From Candidatus Ruthia sp. Cpac_8_S14 (GTDB taxonomy: Bacteria; Pseudomonadota; Gammaproteobacteria; PS1; Pseudothioglobaceae), in the NCBI GenBank assembly GCA_021730205.1, contig CP072533.1, forward strand, positions 434,001 to 498,000: 64,000 bases of DNA. Direction: 5' to 3'. The notes beneath the pieces were generated by a model, which was not told the origin of the DNA, made no database searches, and saw only the letters and a program-made list of their open reading frames with translations. Within the stretch, counting starts at the first letter, position 1, and each line of letters starts with the position of its first letter. A program made the position numbers and the translations under genes. Below are positions 21,487 to 30,237 of this stretch, in pieces.

Positions 21487-21912
21487 TTGATTAAAGCCGA
21501 ACAAATTTTAATCCTAGTCAAGCCTTTTGTTAAGGAGGGTAAAATATTGCCCAGAAGTAAAGCGCAAATTAATGAAAATCTTGGAGATTTTGTTTGTCTG
21601 ATGGACGACAATCAATTACTTGCTTGTGCAGGTCTTAAAGACTGTAAAGAAGGTGGTGTAGGGGAGATTTATTCATTGGCAGTGTCTAAAAAAGCGCAAA
21701 AAATAGGACTTTCATTAAAACTGCTTGATAAGGTTATGAAAAAAGCAAAAGCTGAAGAATTTTCCAAGGTTTTTGCATTGACCAAACACAGCACAGATTG
21801 GTTTATTAAAAATGGCTTTACTCAAATGAAAATCACTGATTTGTCCAAAAAACGTCAGGCCTTATTTAATCAAGACCGCAACTCATCAATTTTTTTTAAA
21901 GATGTTAGTTAA
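21487..21912 (+). CDS. Short N-acetylglutamate-synthase-like GNAT acetyltransferase
   Basis: A 141-residue GNAT-fold protein resembling only the C-terminal acetyltransferase domain of ArgA: VKPFVKEGKILPRSK at the start, AVSKKAQKIGLSLKLLDKV as the acetyl-CoA loop, KVFALTKHSTDWFIKNGF, and the end KKRQALFNQDRNSSIFFKD (ArgA: LP..R+.LYN..R.S...K). The kinase-like regulatory domain of classical ArgA is absent. The likely role is acetylation of glutamate for arginine synthesis without arginine feedback; the substrate is inferred. The only start giving the whole domain is TTG at 21487. It overlaps rnt by 11 bases. Confidence 0.75.
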   Translation: MIKAEQILILVKPFVKEGKILPRSKAQINENLGDFVCLMDDNQLLACAGLKDCKEGGVGEIYSLAVSKKAQKIGLSLKLLDKVMKKAKAEEFSKVFALTKHSTDWFIKNGFTQMKITDLSKKRQALFNQDRNSSIFFKDVS

Positions 21913-22489
21913 AGATAGAATTCGTGGCTACTTACCAGTAGTCATTGACATCGAAACGGGCGGTTTTAACGAGAAAACCGATGCCATATTGGAGATTTGC
22001 GCCATTGTGATTGGTGTTGATAAAATTGGTAATTTATATCCAAAAGAGCCACAACATTTTCATATTGAACCTTTCAAAGGTAGTGTGTTAGAGCCTAGTG
22101 CGCTAAAGTTCAATGGTATTGATATTGACAATCCATTGAGAATGGCAATTAAGGAGGTTGACGCCATTAAGCAAATTCATACCAAGGTATATGCTGAACT
22201 TAAACAAGAGAGTTGCACTCGTGCTATTTTAGTAGGGCACAATGCTTTTTTTGATTTGAGTTTTTTGCGTGCTACAACTGGTAGATGTAAACTTAAGAGC
22301 CCATTTCATCAATTTTCAACCATAGATACCGTTAGTTTATCAGCCTTATATTATGGCGAAACTGTATTGGCTAAAGCCATGCGTAAGGCTAATATTGAGT
22401 GGGATGATGCTTGTGCGCATTCTGCACTATACGATACACAAAAAACAGCTGAGTTATTTTGTAAGATTTTTAACACTAAACCAATTTAA
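21902..22489 (+). CDS. rnt: Ribonuclease T
   Basis: DEDDh-family 3'-5' exoribonuclease that trims tRNA and other stable RNA ends. 195 residues. ExoI is VIDIETGGFNEKTDAILEI (Asp16, Glu18), ExoII is VGHNAFFDLSFL, and ExoIII is CAHSALYDTQKTAELF with the catalytic His and Asp. The motif HIEPFKGSVLEPSALKFNGI is typical of RNase T. It overlaps the upstream acetyltransferase gene by 11 bases, so the two are probably co-translated. Confidence 0.95.
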   Translation: MLVKDRIRGYLPVVIDIETGGFNEKTDAILEICAIVIGVDKIGNLYPKEPQHFHIEPFKGSVLEPSALKFNGIDIDNPLRMAIKEVDAIKQIHTKVYAELKQESCTRAILVGHNAFFDLSFLRATTGRCKLKSPFHQFSTIDTVSLSALYYGETVLAKAMRKANIEWDDACAHSALYDTQKTAELFCKIFNTKPI

Positions 22490-22494
22490 ATTCC

Positions 22495-23165
22495 AAAATA
22501 ACCTTAGAAATTAATTCTTCCCCATTCTAAAAATTTAGAAACGATTCATAAGGAAATAAAGTATCTAATATTTAATGTTGAAGAATTGATTAAACACCAC
22601 TCTTTCTTCTTATGCTTTATTAATATTGATCAATTCAAATCTAAGATGGTGGTCATTGGATTGTTTCTGTGCAAGTTTGGTTAAATCTAGTGAAAATACG
22701 GTACTAATTTTCGGATAGTCACTAATGGTTGGTGCATCTTTTAATAACAATGGGCAAGCCATCTGTGGCAATTTTTACACTACCGTAACTTTTCACCGCC
22801 TTCAGAAATCATTTTAGTTTGTTTTAAATCAATAGGCGCGCCTTGCAAGAAGCGACAGCCTGTCATTGGTAATTTGATAAGTCTGATTAAAAAATAAATC
22901 ACGTTGATTAACGTTAAATTCATTAAATTGATAACAAAGTAATAAGCGCAAAGTAATGTCTTTGTTGTAATTTGGGATGTATTGAATAAGCATCAAACGT
23001 TCTCTTGTGTCGAAAGATTCAGCATAATCTAGTGTTTCATCCATCACGCTACAATATGCTTTTATCATCACCTGTATGCCCGCCACAGAGCAATATTTAT
23101 CATATCAATAAGTGGCATAATATGTGTATCAGGATTGGGTGTTAAGCACTCGCCCAAATCACAAT
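22495..23165 (-). pseudogene. 5-oxoprolinase PxpA/PxpC remnants
   Basis: Leftward from about 23165 the sequence gives PNPDTHIMPLIDMINIA and GGHTGDDKS, as in PxpA (LamB/YcsF). It passes through broken frames into pieces of PxpC: LFFNQTYQITNDR (about 22860-22900), LQGAPIDL...MISEGG (about 22800-22840), DGLPIV...DAPTISDYPKI (about 22700-22760) and HHLRFELINI (about 22635). This cleaves 5-oxoproline to glutamate with ATP in other bacteria. Little or nothing of PxpB is visible, so a deletion probably joined pxpA to pxpC. An 85-codon open frame in the middle is part of this wreck, not a gene. Confidence 0.65.
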
Positions 23166-23233
23166 TAATTAATTAATTTTTTACTTGTCAAGTGTTGCAT
23201 TATAATTCTTGATATTTTTTATAAGGGTTTATA

Positions 23234-23887
23234 ATGAGTCAAATTAAGCAAATGTTTGAATTGCAACAACAATTAAATGACAACATCAACGGCCCTGAGT
23301 GGCGTAATGGCATAACCAAAGATGGACGTTATATTTCTTGGTTGCGTTGTATTTATATGGAGACCGCTGAGGCGATTGATTCGTTTAACTGGAAACACTG
23401 GAAAGACATTGAAGGGACGCATGATCTGGATAATGCTAAAGTTGAATTGGTGGATATTTGGCATTTTATTATGTCTGAGGCTATTCATTTTGGCGATACT
23501 CAATTTGCTCAGAGCTATGAAAATACAAAGCCAGAAAGGCAGGCAAATCCAGAACTTGTGATAGAGATTTTAGAAAAACTGGTGGCTGCAGCAAGTGGTG
23601 CTAATGTAGATAAATCTCAAAATGCTTTATATGAAATTACGGGACTTTTTTTTAAGGCGCTAGCAACTATGAGTATGGACGTGACAGAGCTTTACAAACG
23701 CTATCTTGTTAAAAATCAACTCAATACCCTTAGACGAAAGTATGGCTATAAAGAAGGCACTTATATTAAGAATTGGGGTGCGGTGGAGGATAACGTTATT
23801 GCCTTTCGTATCATGGAAAAACACCCTAATTTAACGTCAGAACAATTGTATAAAGAATTAGAAAAAGAATACGAACTAATTAGTTAG
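23234..23887 (+). CDS. Dimeric (all-alpha) dUTP diphosphatase
   Basis: Hydrolyses dUTP to dUMP, keeping uracil out of DNA and feeding thymidylate synthesis. 217 residues of the all-alpha NTP pyrophosphatase superfamily. The metal-binding helices are seen as WLRCIYMETAEAIDSFNWKHWK (about 36-57) and DNAKVELVDIWHFIMSEA (about 66-83), the EXXE and EXXD motifs typical of dimeric dUTPases. This is unrelated in fold to the trimeric Dut common in gammaproteobacteria. AAGGG lies upstream of the ATG. Monocistronic. Confidence 0.85.
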   Translation: MSQIKQMFELQQQLNDNINGPEWRNGITKDGRYISWLRCIYMETAEAIDSFNWKHWKDIEGTHDLDNAKVELVDIWHFIMSEAIHFGDTQFAQSYENTKPERQANPELVIEILEKLVAAASGANVDKSQNALYEITGLFFKALATMSMDVTELYKRYLVKNQLNTLRRKYGYKEGTYIKNWGAVEDNVIAFRIMEKHPNLTSEQLYKELEKEYELIS

Positions 23888-23929
23888 ATTGTAAAGTTTC
23901 TCCTAAAGTGTTGAGCACACTATTCTAAT

Positions 23930-24265
23930 GTCATCATTTGGCGAGTATAAAGATGCTAATCTCTTAATAGACAATGATATAAATGATAGTGCTGCTCGGA
24001 CGCATTGCTGCCACTAATACTATTAGTGATATTTATACAATGGGTGGCACGTCTATTGTGGCAACTGCTTGTTTTGGCTAGCCACTAGAGAAACTCCCTG
24101 TAAGAGGGTAGGACGACAAGTTATTGATAGCGGTAGAAGTGTATCATGCTTTCTGATATGAGGTTCTAGCAGGTTGTGGGCATAGCATTGATTCTCCTAA
24201 GCCTATTTTTAGTTTGTGCGTCACAAGGGCGCGAGTAAAGACCGAGCATTTAAAAGAAAATTCAT
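23930..24265 (+). pseudogene. selD: Selenophosphate synthetase SelD remnant
   Basis: In changing frames the sequence reads LLGRIAATNTISDIYTMGGTSIVATACFG, PLEKLPV, IDSGRSVYHAF, then LAGCGHSIDSPKPIFSLCVT. These correspond in order to the SelD core (FGRIAATNALSDIYAMGG..., WPLEKLP, GGHSIDAPEPIFGLAVTG). At least three frameshifts or stops occur and both ends are missing. It is directly followed by the mnmH remnant, so the whole selenouridine pathway has been lost here. Confidence 0.85.
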
Positions 24266-24279
24266 AGGATAATCGACTT

Positions 24280-24495
24280 ATGAATGCAATAAAGCCCATA
24301 GCTATTGGCGGACAAACAGGTTGTGGTAAGACACTATTATTGGATAAAATTAAGGTAAAGATTGATTTAGAAGGCTTAGCCAATCATCGAGATTCAGTTT
24401 TTGGCAATACTATAAATGAACTGGCGATTGAGTTGATTAAGAAGCAACATTACACCCATTTAATTTTTGAAGATGAAGGCTCAAATAAATGCTAG
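24280..24495 (+). pseudogene. mnmH: tRNA 2-selenouridine synthase remnant
   Basis: A 71-codon open frame carries the P-loop and the following motifs of MnmH (SelU/YbbB): [18 protein letters not shown], then [14 protein letters not shown] and [22 protein letters not shown]. The rhodanese domain that should precede it and the C-terminal third are absent, and the frame lacks a plausible independent function. It follows the selD remnant on the same strand, as in intact selD-selU pairs. Confidence 0.85.
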
Positions 24496-24527
24496 CGAAG
24501 TCTTGGAATATTTAAACACTTGCTTAA

Positions 24528-24791
24528 TTAATCTCTTGAGCCAATTTTAATATCCGTAACGGGCGTTGCTCTACAAGCTAAAATCTCTCCTTGTGATAAA
24601 GGTACTAGAGAATCCTGATGGATGACATCACCAGATAAAAGCTGCAATATGCAACTGCCACAATGCCCTTGACGACAAGAGTGGTTAATAAGCACATTGT
24701 GCTGTTCAAGTTCGGTAAGAATGGAGCGGTCTCCATGGACATATAATAACTCAGTTTTGCCATTAATGTTATCGACTTCTATTCTGAACAT
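24528..24791 (-). CDS. yfaE: 2Fe-2S ferredoxin associated with ribonucleotide reductase (YfaE-like)
   Basis: An 87-residue plant-type ferredoxin with cluster ligands Cys39, Cys44, Cys47 and Cys73 (SCRQGHCGSC...ACRA). In E. coli, YfaE delivers electrons for building and repairing the diferric-tyrosyl radical of NrdB. It lies 8 bases downstream of nrdB, so that role is well supported by position. Last gene of the nrdA-nrdB operon. Confidence 0.92.
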   Translation of the reverse strand: MFRIEVDNINGKTELLYVHGDRSILTELEQHNVLINHSCRQGHCGSCILQLLSGDVIHQDSLVPLSQGEILACRATPVTDIKIGSRD

Positions 24792-24799
24792 TTAGTTAA

Positions 24800-25936
24800 C
24801 TACAATTTAAAGCCGTTAAAATCAGGGTCTTGTTCATTCAAAGTATTATCAATAGCACTGACCAAATAAGAGGTAATTTCAGTTTCTTGTGGTGCAACTT
24901 GCACATTATCGGAATCTAGCCAGTGGTTAATCCAAGGTAGTGGATTGGTGCATTCATTAAATATGGGATTTAGGTTTAAAGCTTTCATACGTACGTTAGT
25001 GATGTATTCTAAATATTGTTTTAAAATTTGTGCATTTAAGCCAATCATAGAACCATCACGAAACAAGTATTCTGCCCAGTTTTTTTCTTGCTCACAAGCT
25101 TCTCTAAACATGGTGATTGCTTCATTTTGACATTCTTTGGCAATTTTTTGTATATCAGGGTCGTCTTTGCCATCACTCATTAAATTAAGTATATGTTGGG
25201 TGCCTGTTAAATGGAGCGCTTCATCGCGAGCAATCATTTTGATAATCTTGGCATTGCCTTCCATAATCTTGCGTTCAGCGAAAGCAAATGAACAAGCAAA
25301 ACTAACGTAGAATCGCACTGCCTCAAGAATATTGACCGACATAATTGTAAGATAAAGTTGCCTTTTTAAACAGTACAAGTCAATTGACACTTCTTTTTCT
25401 TGGACTTTAATCTTGCCTGTGCCATGTAGCAGATAGGTTTGAGTGCATTTAATTAGTTCGTCATAATGTTTGGAGACACTTTCAGCACGTTGAATAATTT
25501 CATCTGTTTTCATAATATCGTCAAATACCATATCTGGTTCATTAACGATAGCGCGAATAATATGCGTATAAGAACGTGAATGAATGGTTTCAGAAAATGA
25601 CCAAGTTTCAATCCAATTTTCCAACTCTGGCAGTGACACAATTGGCAAAAAAGCAATATTAGGAGCGCGTCCTTGCACCGAATCTAGCAAAATTTGGTAT
25701 TGTAAATTGGAGATAAAAATATGCTTTTCGTTAGGCAGTAATTTAGCAAAATCTATTTTATCTTTAGAAACATCAATTTCTTCTGGGCGCCAAAAGAATG
25801 AAAGTTGTTTCTCGGTGAGTTTTTCAAATATCTCAAATTTTTGCTTATCAAAACGTGCAACATTCACGCTGTCGCCAAAAAACATAGGCTGGATTAGCGT
25901 ATCACTAATTTTTTTGTTAAAAATACTGTACGACAT
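24800..25936 (-). CDS. nrdB: Ribonucleoside-diphosphate reductase beta subunit
   Basis: Carries the di-iron/tyrosyl radical of class Ia ribonucleotide reductase. 378 residues. Iron ligands and the radical site are in the block [23 protein letters not shown] (about 111-133; the tyrosine in SRSYTH is the radical candidate) and in [13 protein letters not shown] (about 237-249). The C-terminal tail that docks on NrdA is present. It follows nrdA after 71 bases and precedes the ferredoxin gene. Confidence 0.96.
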   Translation of the reverse strand: MSYSIFNKKISDTLIQPMFFGDSVNVARFDKQKFEIFEKLTEKQLSFFWRPEEIDVSKDKIDFAKLLPNEKHIFISNLQYQILLDSVQGRAPNIAFLPIVSLPELENWIETWSFSETIHSRSYTHIIRAIVNEPDMVFDDIMKTDEIIQRAESVSKHYDELIKCTQTYLLHGTGKIKVQEKEVSIDLYCLKRQLYLTIMSVNILEAVRFYVSFACSFAFAERKIMEGNAKIIKMIARDEALHLTGTQHILNLMSDGKDDPDIQKIAKECQNEAITMFREACEQEKNWAEYLFRDGSMIGLNAQILKQYLEYITNVRMKALNLNPIFNECTNPLPWINHWLDSDNVQVAPQETEITSYLVSAIDNTLNEQDPDFNGFKL

Positions 25937-26007
25937 AATATAACTCTTTTATTTGATTCCCCAAGCAAAGATTTTTAATCTTTTATTTAAAATTTGATAT
26001 TGATGGT

Positions 26008-28281
26008 TTATAGTTTACAAACACCATCTGTACATGCGTTATCATCTTCTTTTTCTTGCCGTTCATTGCCACCATCGCGAGTTGTGTGATAATAAAGCGT
26101 TTTAATGCCGTATTTATATGCTTTTAATAAATCCATTAAAAACAACTTCATCGGCACTCTATTACCTTCAAATTGTGAAGGGTCATAATGCGTGTTGGTA
26201 GAAATAGATTGGTCTACAAATTTTTGCATAATCCCACAAAGTTGTAGATAACCCTCATTGTCTTTAATGTCCCAAAGTAATTCATATTGATTTTTCAATA
26301 ACTCATAATCAGGCACAATTTGCTTTAAGATGCCATCTTTAGATTGTTTAATAGACACAAACCCTCTAGGTGGCTCGATACCATTGGTTGAATTGGAGAT
26401 TTGTGATGAACTTTCACATGGCATAAGCGCTGTTAAAGTTGAGTTTCTAAGTCCTGTTGATTTAATATTTTGGCGTAGCGTACCCCAGTCAAGCTCTAAT
26501 TTGCAATCACAAAATGCGTCAATGTCTTTTTTATAAGAATCAATGGGCATAATACCTTGTGAATATTGGGTTTGAGAAAATAATGGACAAGTGCCCAATT
26601 CTTTTGCCAATGTATTTGAAGCCTTTAATGAATAATATTGCAATGCTTCAAAGGTTCTGTGAATGAGCTGATTGCCTGATCCATCAGAGTATTTTGCACC
26701 ATTTTTGGCTAAATAATAAGCAAGATTGGTGACACCAATACCGAGTGTACGGCGGTTTTTGCTAGCAAGTTCAGCTGCTTTAATTGGATAATCTTGATAA
26801 TCAAGCAAACAATCTAATGAGCGTACAATAATATCAGTTAGTGCCTCCATCTCGTCTAAAGAGTCTAATGCACCAAGATTGATTGCTGATAACGTACAAA
26901 GCGCCACTTCACCTTGCTCGTCTTGAACTGAGTACAAAGGCTTAGTTGGTAAGGTAATTTCCATACAAAGATTGGATTGTTTAATAGGGGCTTGCTTGGC
27001 ATCAAAGGCACTGTGGGTATTACAATGATCAACATTTTGTAAATAAATACGGCCTGTATTGGCGCGTTCTTGCATAAATTTGGCAAACAACTCTCTGGCC
27101 TTAATGGTTTGTTTCCTAATCGAATCGTCTTGTTCGTATTGCTCATACAAGCGTTTAAATTCTTCTTGGTCAGCAAAAAAGGCGTCATATAAATCAGGTA
27201 CATCATGTGGTGAAAATAAAGTAATATCAACATCTTTTAGAAAACGTTGATACATTAGTCCGTTAAATTGTACGCCATAATCAAGGTGACGAATGCGGTT
27301 TTCATCCGTACCTATGTTATTTTTAAGCACCAACAAGCTTTCAACTTCCAAGTGCCACAAAGGGTAAAACAAAGTGGCTGCACCACCACGCACGCCACCT
27401 TGGGAGCAAGATTTAACCGCAGTATGAAAATGTTTATAAAAAGGGATACAACCCGTATGTATTGCCTCGCCACCCCGAATTGGGCTGCCAATTGCGCGAA
27501 TTTTGCCACCATTAATACCAATGCCAGCACGCTGAGAGACATATTTTACAATAGCACCAGCAGCAGCACTAATTGAGTCTAAATCATCATCTGCCTCAAT
27601 CAATACACAAGATGAAAACTGGCGTGTAGGCGTTCTAACACCCGCCATAATAGGGGTGGGAAGAGAAATTTTAAACAAACTCACTGCATCATAAAAACGC
27701 TTCACAACATCCATGCGTACGCTAGTTTCATACTCTTGGAATAGACACATACCCACCAACATATAAAGCAATTGTGGGGATTCGTAGATTTCGCCAGTGA
27801 CGCGATTTTGGACTAAGTATTTGCCTTCTAATTGCTTAACTGCGGCGTAAGAAAACTTCATATCACGCCAATGGTCGATATAGACATCTAAGGTTTCAAT
27901 TTCTTCTTTTGAGTATTTATTAAGAATGTCTTTGTCATAAATACCCAAATCTGTAAATTTTTTAATATGTTCAAAAAGTGGAGGCGGGGTGAAGGATTTA
28001 AATGCCTTTTTACGCAAATGAAAAATAGTCAAACGTGCTGCTAAATATTGATAATCTAGCACCTCTATTGAGATTAAATCTGCTGCTGATTTAATAATAG
28101 TTTCATGAATGTCTTCTGTCTTAATGCCATCAAAAAATGCCAATTGGGCATTAATTTCAACTTGACTTATACTCACACCTTTTAAATCTTGTGAAGCCCA
28201 GTGCACAACTCGATGAATTTTCTCCATATCAATGGATTCTTGTTGTCCGTTGCGCTTGGTGACTTTAATGTCTTGGTTCAT
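26008..28281 (-). CDS. nrdA: Ribonucleoside-diphosphate reductase alpha subunit
   Basis: Catalytic subunit that reduces ribonucleoside diphosphates. 757 residues: an N-terminal ATP-cone (VTKRNGQQESIDMEKIHR, about 7-24), the active-site cysteines in FSSCVLIEADDD (about 223-234) and NLCMEITLP (about 434-442), and the C-terminal redox pair CTDGVC five residues or so from the end. The ATP-cone indicates dATP overall-activity control. Two NrdR-type boxes lie just upstream, suggesting transcriptional control by NrdR. Confidence 0.97.
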   Translation of the reverse strand: MNQDIKVTKRNGQQESIDMEKIHRVVHWASQDLKGVSISQVEINAQLAFFDGIKTEDIHETIIKSAADLISIEVLDYQYLAARLTIFHLRKKAFKSFTPPPLFEHIKKFTDLGIYDKDILNKYSKEEIETLDVYIDHWRDMKFSYAAVKQLEGKYLVQNRVTGEIYESPQLLYMLVGMCLFQEYETSVRMDVVKRFYDAVSLFKISLPTPIMAGVRTPTRQFSSCVLIEADDDLDSISAAAGAIVKYVSQRAGIGINGGKIRAIGSPIRGGEAIHTGCIPFYKHFHTAVKSCSQGGVRGGAATLFYPLWHLEVESLLVLKNNIGTDENRIRHLDYGVQFNGLMYQRFLKDVDITLFSPHDVPDLYDAFFADQEEFKRLYEQYEQDDSIRKQTIKARELFAKFMQERANTGRIYLQNVDHCNTHSAFDAKQAPIKQSNLCMEITLPTKPLYSVQDEQGEVALCTLSAINLGALDSLDEMEALTDIIVRSLDCLLDYQDYPIKAAELASKNRRTLGIGVTNLAYYLAKNGAKYSDGSGNQLIHRTFEALQYYSLKASNTLAKELGTCPLFSQTQYSQGIMPIDSYKKDIDAFCDCKLELDWGTLRQNIKSTGLRNSTLTALMPCESSSQISNSTNGIEPPRGFVSIKQSKDGILKQIVPDYELLKNQYELLWDIKDNEGYLQLCGIMQKFVDQSISTNTHYDPSQFEGNRVPMKLFLMDLLKAYKYGIKTLYYHTTRDGGNERQEKEDDNACTDGVCKL

Positions 28282-28299
28282 TAGTGCTCCTAGTAAAAA

Positions 28300-28315
28300 A
28301 AACTACATATAGTGT
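28300..28315 (-). promoter_or_regulatory. NrdR box 1 upstream of nrdA
   Basis: The 16-mer AAACTACATATAGTGT matches the palindromic NrdR box (ACACTATATATAGTGT) at 13 of 16 positions. It lies about 20 bases before the nrdA start codon. A second box begins exactly 32 bases further upstream. NrdR is the ATP/dATP-sensing repressor of ribonucleotide reductase operons; its gene is not in this window. Confidence 0.8.
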
Positions 28316-28331
28316 TAGTAAAAGTTAATTG

Positions 28332-28347
28332 CAACTAAATATAGTGT
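28332..28347 (-). promoter_or_regulatory. NrdR box 2 upstream of nrdA
   Basis: CAACTAAATATAGTGT matches the NrdR consensus at 13 of 16 positions. Its spacing of 32 bases from box 1 equals about three helical turns, the arrangement usual for paired NrdR sites, so both face the same side of DNA. Confidence 0.8.
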
Positions 28348-28534
28348 ATTTGAATTATTTTTGCAAGTGCTAAATTCTACAGTTTATGGGAAAAAATGCT
28401 TAACATATTGCTATGAAAGAGATTGCTAGATTGAAAAAAAAATTAGCATGATTTTTGACAAAAATACTATCGTTTTATAATGTATTTTGGTTGCAAAAAT
28501 CATAAAGCTTGGCGTGACAATCTTTTTAGAGGCT

Positions 28535-29080
28535 AATATTTAAAAAAACATTAAACTCTGATACGATAATCATATCTTTGAGCCGATCAACAATAAATAT
28601 TCGCCCTTGTTTGTCCATATAGCCCATATAAGAAAAATACCCATCTTAGGTAAAATACTTGTTGATTTAGAACTTGTTTATGCCAATAAGAGGTCATCTG
28701 AGGTGAGGGTCTTTAATGCTTATTTCACCAACTTCATTTGTTTTTAGCACTTAGTGAGATTTATCTAAGATTTTGATTTGTGTTTCTTAAGGGCCTGCCT
28801 GCCAACAGAGCCACTAAATTTATTAGTTTGATACCCTTTAGTACTAACCACAGGTGAGCATTCAGTTAATCCATAGCCTTACAATTGGCTTTCCAGTGAT
28901 TGATTGCCATTGGGTCTGAGATATTTTTATCCAGTGACATGCCCCACTTGAAATAGCTAGTTTTAATAATGATTGCTTGATATTATAATAGAGTGCTAAA
29001 ATTCAAAAATCTCCAATCTCCAATCAATACCTTGAACAGAGCGAGCAATTCTGATTCTCAATTTGGTAAGCTTTAATCAC
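28535..29080 (-). pseudogene. Long-chain acyl-CoA synthetase (FadD-type) remnant
   Basis: Leftward, joined frames read LKLAISSGA, SITGKPIV, YGLTECSPVVS (the AMP-binding A5-like motif), FSGSVGRQ, NEVGEISIKDP and, near the left end, YMGYMDKQGRIFIVDRLKDMIIVSEFNVF, which is the conserved adenylate-forming hinge region. Only the C-terminal half remains, with several stops. The remaining 3' stretch towards hemH (29080-29225) and the nrdA upstream region (28350-28530) show no gene. Confidence 0.8.
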
Positions 29081-29225
29081 CCCTTATTCTTTTTTGTAAA
29101 ATCCAGCCTTGGTTTTTTTCACCTAAAAAGGTGGTTTTCTACCATGATATCCAACCAAGTAAGTGTTATTAAAATAATAATGCCAAAAATATATTATTTA
29201 ACATAATATAAATTATGCGAAGTTG

Positions 29226-30221
29226 TTATAAGTGAGTGGAAATTAAATCGATGAGCATCTTTATATGATCATTTCTATCGTTTAATGCAGGAATATAGCT
29301 AAACTGACGACCGCCAGCTTGAATAAAATAATCACGGTTTTCACACTCAATCTCTTCTAGAGTTTCCAAACAATCAGCTGAAAATCCTGGACAAATAACT
29401 TGAATATGTACAACACCATTACTAGCCAATGCTTCTAACCTTTCTTTGGTTTGTGGCTTAGTCCATGGCTCTCGTCCGAAAATAGATTGGAAGCTAAACA
29501 AATAGTCGCTTTCATCCAAATCTAACTTTTTAACGAGTAATTTAACCGTGCCAATGCAATGGTCATAATATACATCTCCATTATCGACATATCGTTGAGG
29601 AATACCGTGAAATGAAATCATTAATTTATCCGGCTTCCCATGCTTAGTTTGATGCTCTAACACCGAATTAGCGAGAGATTGAAGATAGCCATCATTGTCG
29701 TAATAGTGTTCAATGATGGCTATTTTGGGCTTTTTCGTCCAAGGATCCAATGTTTGATTAATGGTATCCAATGTTTGATTAATGGTATCCAATGTTGAAA
29801 GTGTGGTTGTGTTTGAATATTGAGGATAAAGTGGCAGGACAATGATTTTTTCACAACCTTGAGCGTGTAACTTATTCAAAGCTGATGAAATAGAAGGGTT
29901 TCCATAACGCATACCTATTTCAAATATTAAGTTTTTATGCTGTTTGAGCAATGTTTTTTTAACGCCTTGTAATTGCAACTTGGTGATGCTTAATAATGGA
30001 GAACCAGTGCCAATTTTGTCCCAAATTTTGGCGTAAATTTTGGCTAATTTTTTAGGTCTGATATTAAGAATAACAACATTTAATGTCAGCCACCATATTA
30101 ATTTATTAGGCGGGTCGACCACTCTAGAGTCTGATAAAAATTCAGACAAATATCGTCTTGAAGCACTCTTTGTAGGCGCATCTGGGGTGCCAAGATTGGT
30201 TAGTAAAATACCTGTTTTCAT
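29226..30221 (-). CDS. hemH: Ferrochelatase
   Basis: Inserts Fe2+ into protoporphyrin IX. 331 residues, normal length. LLTNLGTPDAPT is at the N-terminus; the active-site histidine is in MISFHGIPQRYVDNGDVYYDHC (about 203-224); SFQSIFGREPWTKP (about 243-256) holds the conserved glutamate region, with Ile where Arg is common; ICPGFSADCLETLEEI (about 279-294). A 7-residue in-frame duplication (LDTINQT twice) at about 143-156 comes from a 21-base tandem repeat. Confidence 0.95.
   Translation of the reverse strand: MKTGILLTNLGTPDAPTKSASRRYLSEFLSDSRVVDPPNKLIWWLTLNVVILNIRPKKLAKIYAKIWDKIGTGSPLLSITKLQLQGVKKTLLKQHKNLIFEIGMRYGNPSISSALNKLHAQGCEKIIVLPLYPQYSNTTTLSTLDTINQTLDTINQTLDPWTKKPKIAIIEHYYDNDGYLQSLANSVLEHQTKHGKPDKLMISFHGIPQRYVDNGDVYYDHCIGTVKLLVKKLDLDESDYLFSFQSIFGREPWTKPQTKERLEALASNGVVHIQVICPGFSADCLETLEEIECENRDYFIQAGGRQFSYIPALNDRNDHIKMLIDLISTHL
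29745..29796. repeat. 21-base in-frame tandem duplication inside hemH
   Basis: The unit ATCCAATGTTTGATTAATGG+T occurs at 29745-29765 and again without mismatch at 29766-29786, followed by a 10-base partial third copy (29787-29796). Being a multiple of three it keeps the hemH frame and adds seven residues. Typical of replication slippage. Confidence 0.95.
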
Positions 30222-30237
30222 TTAAATTTAGTCAATA

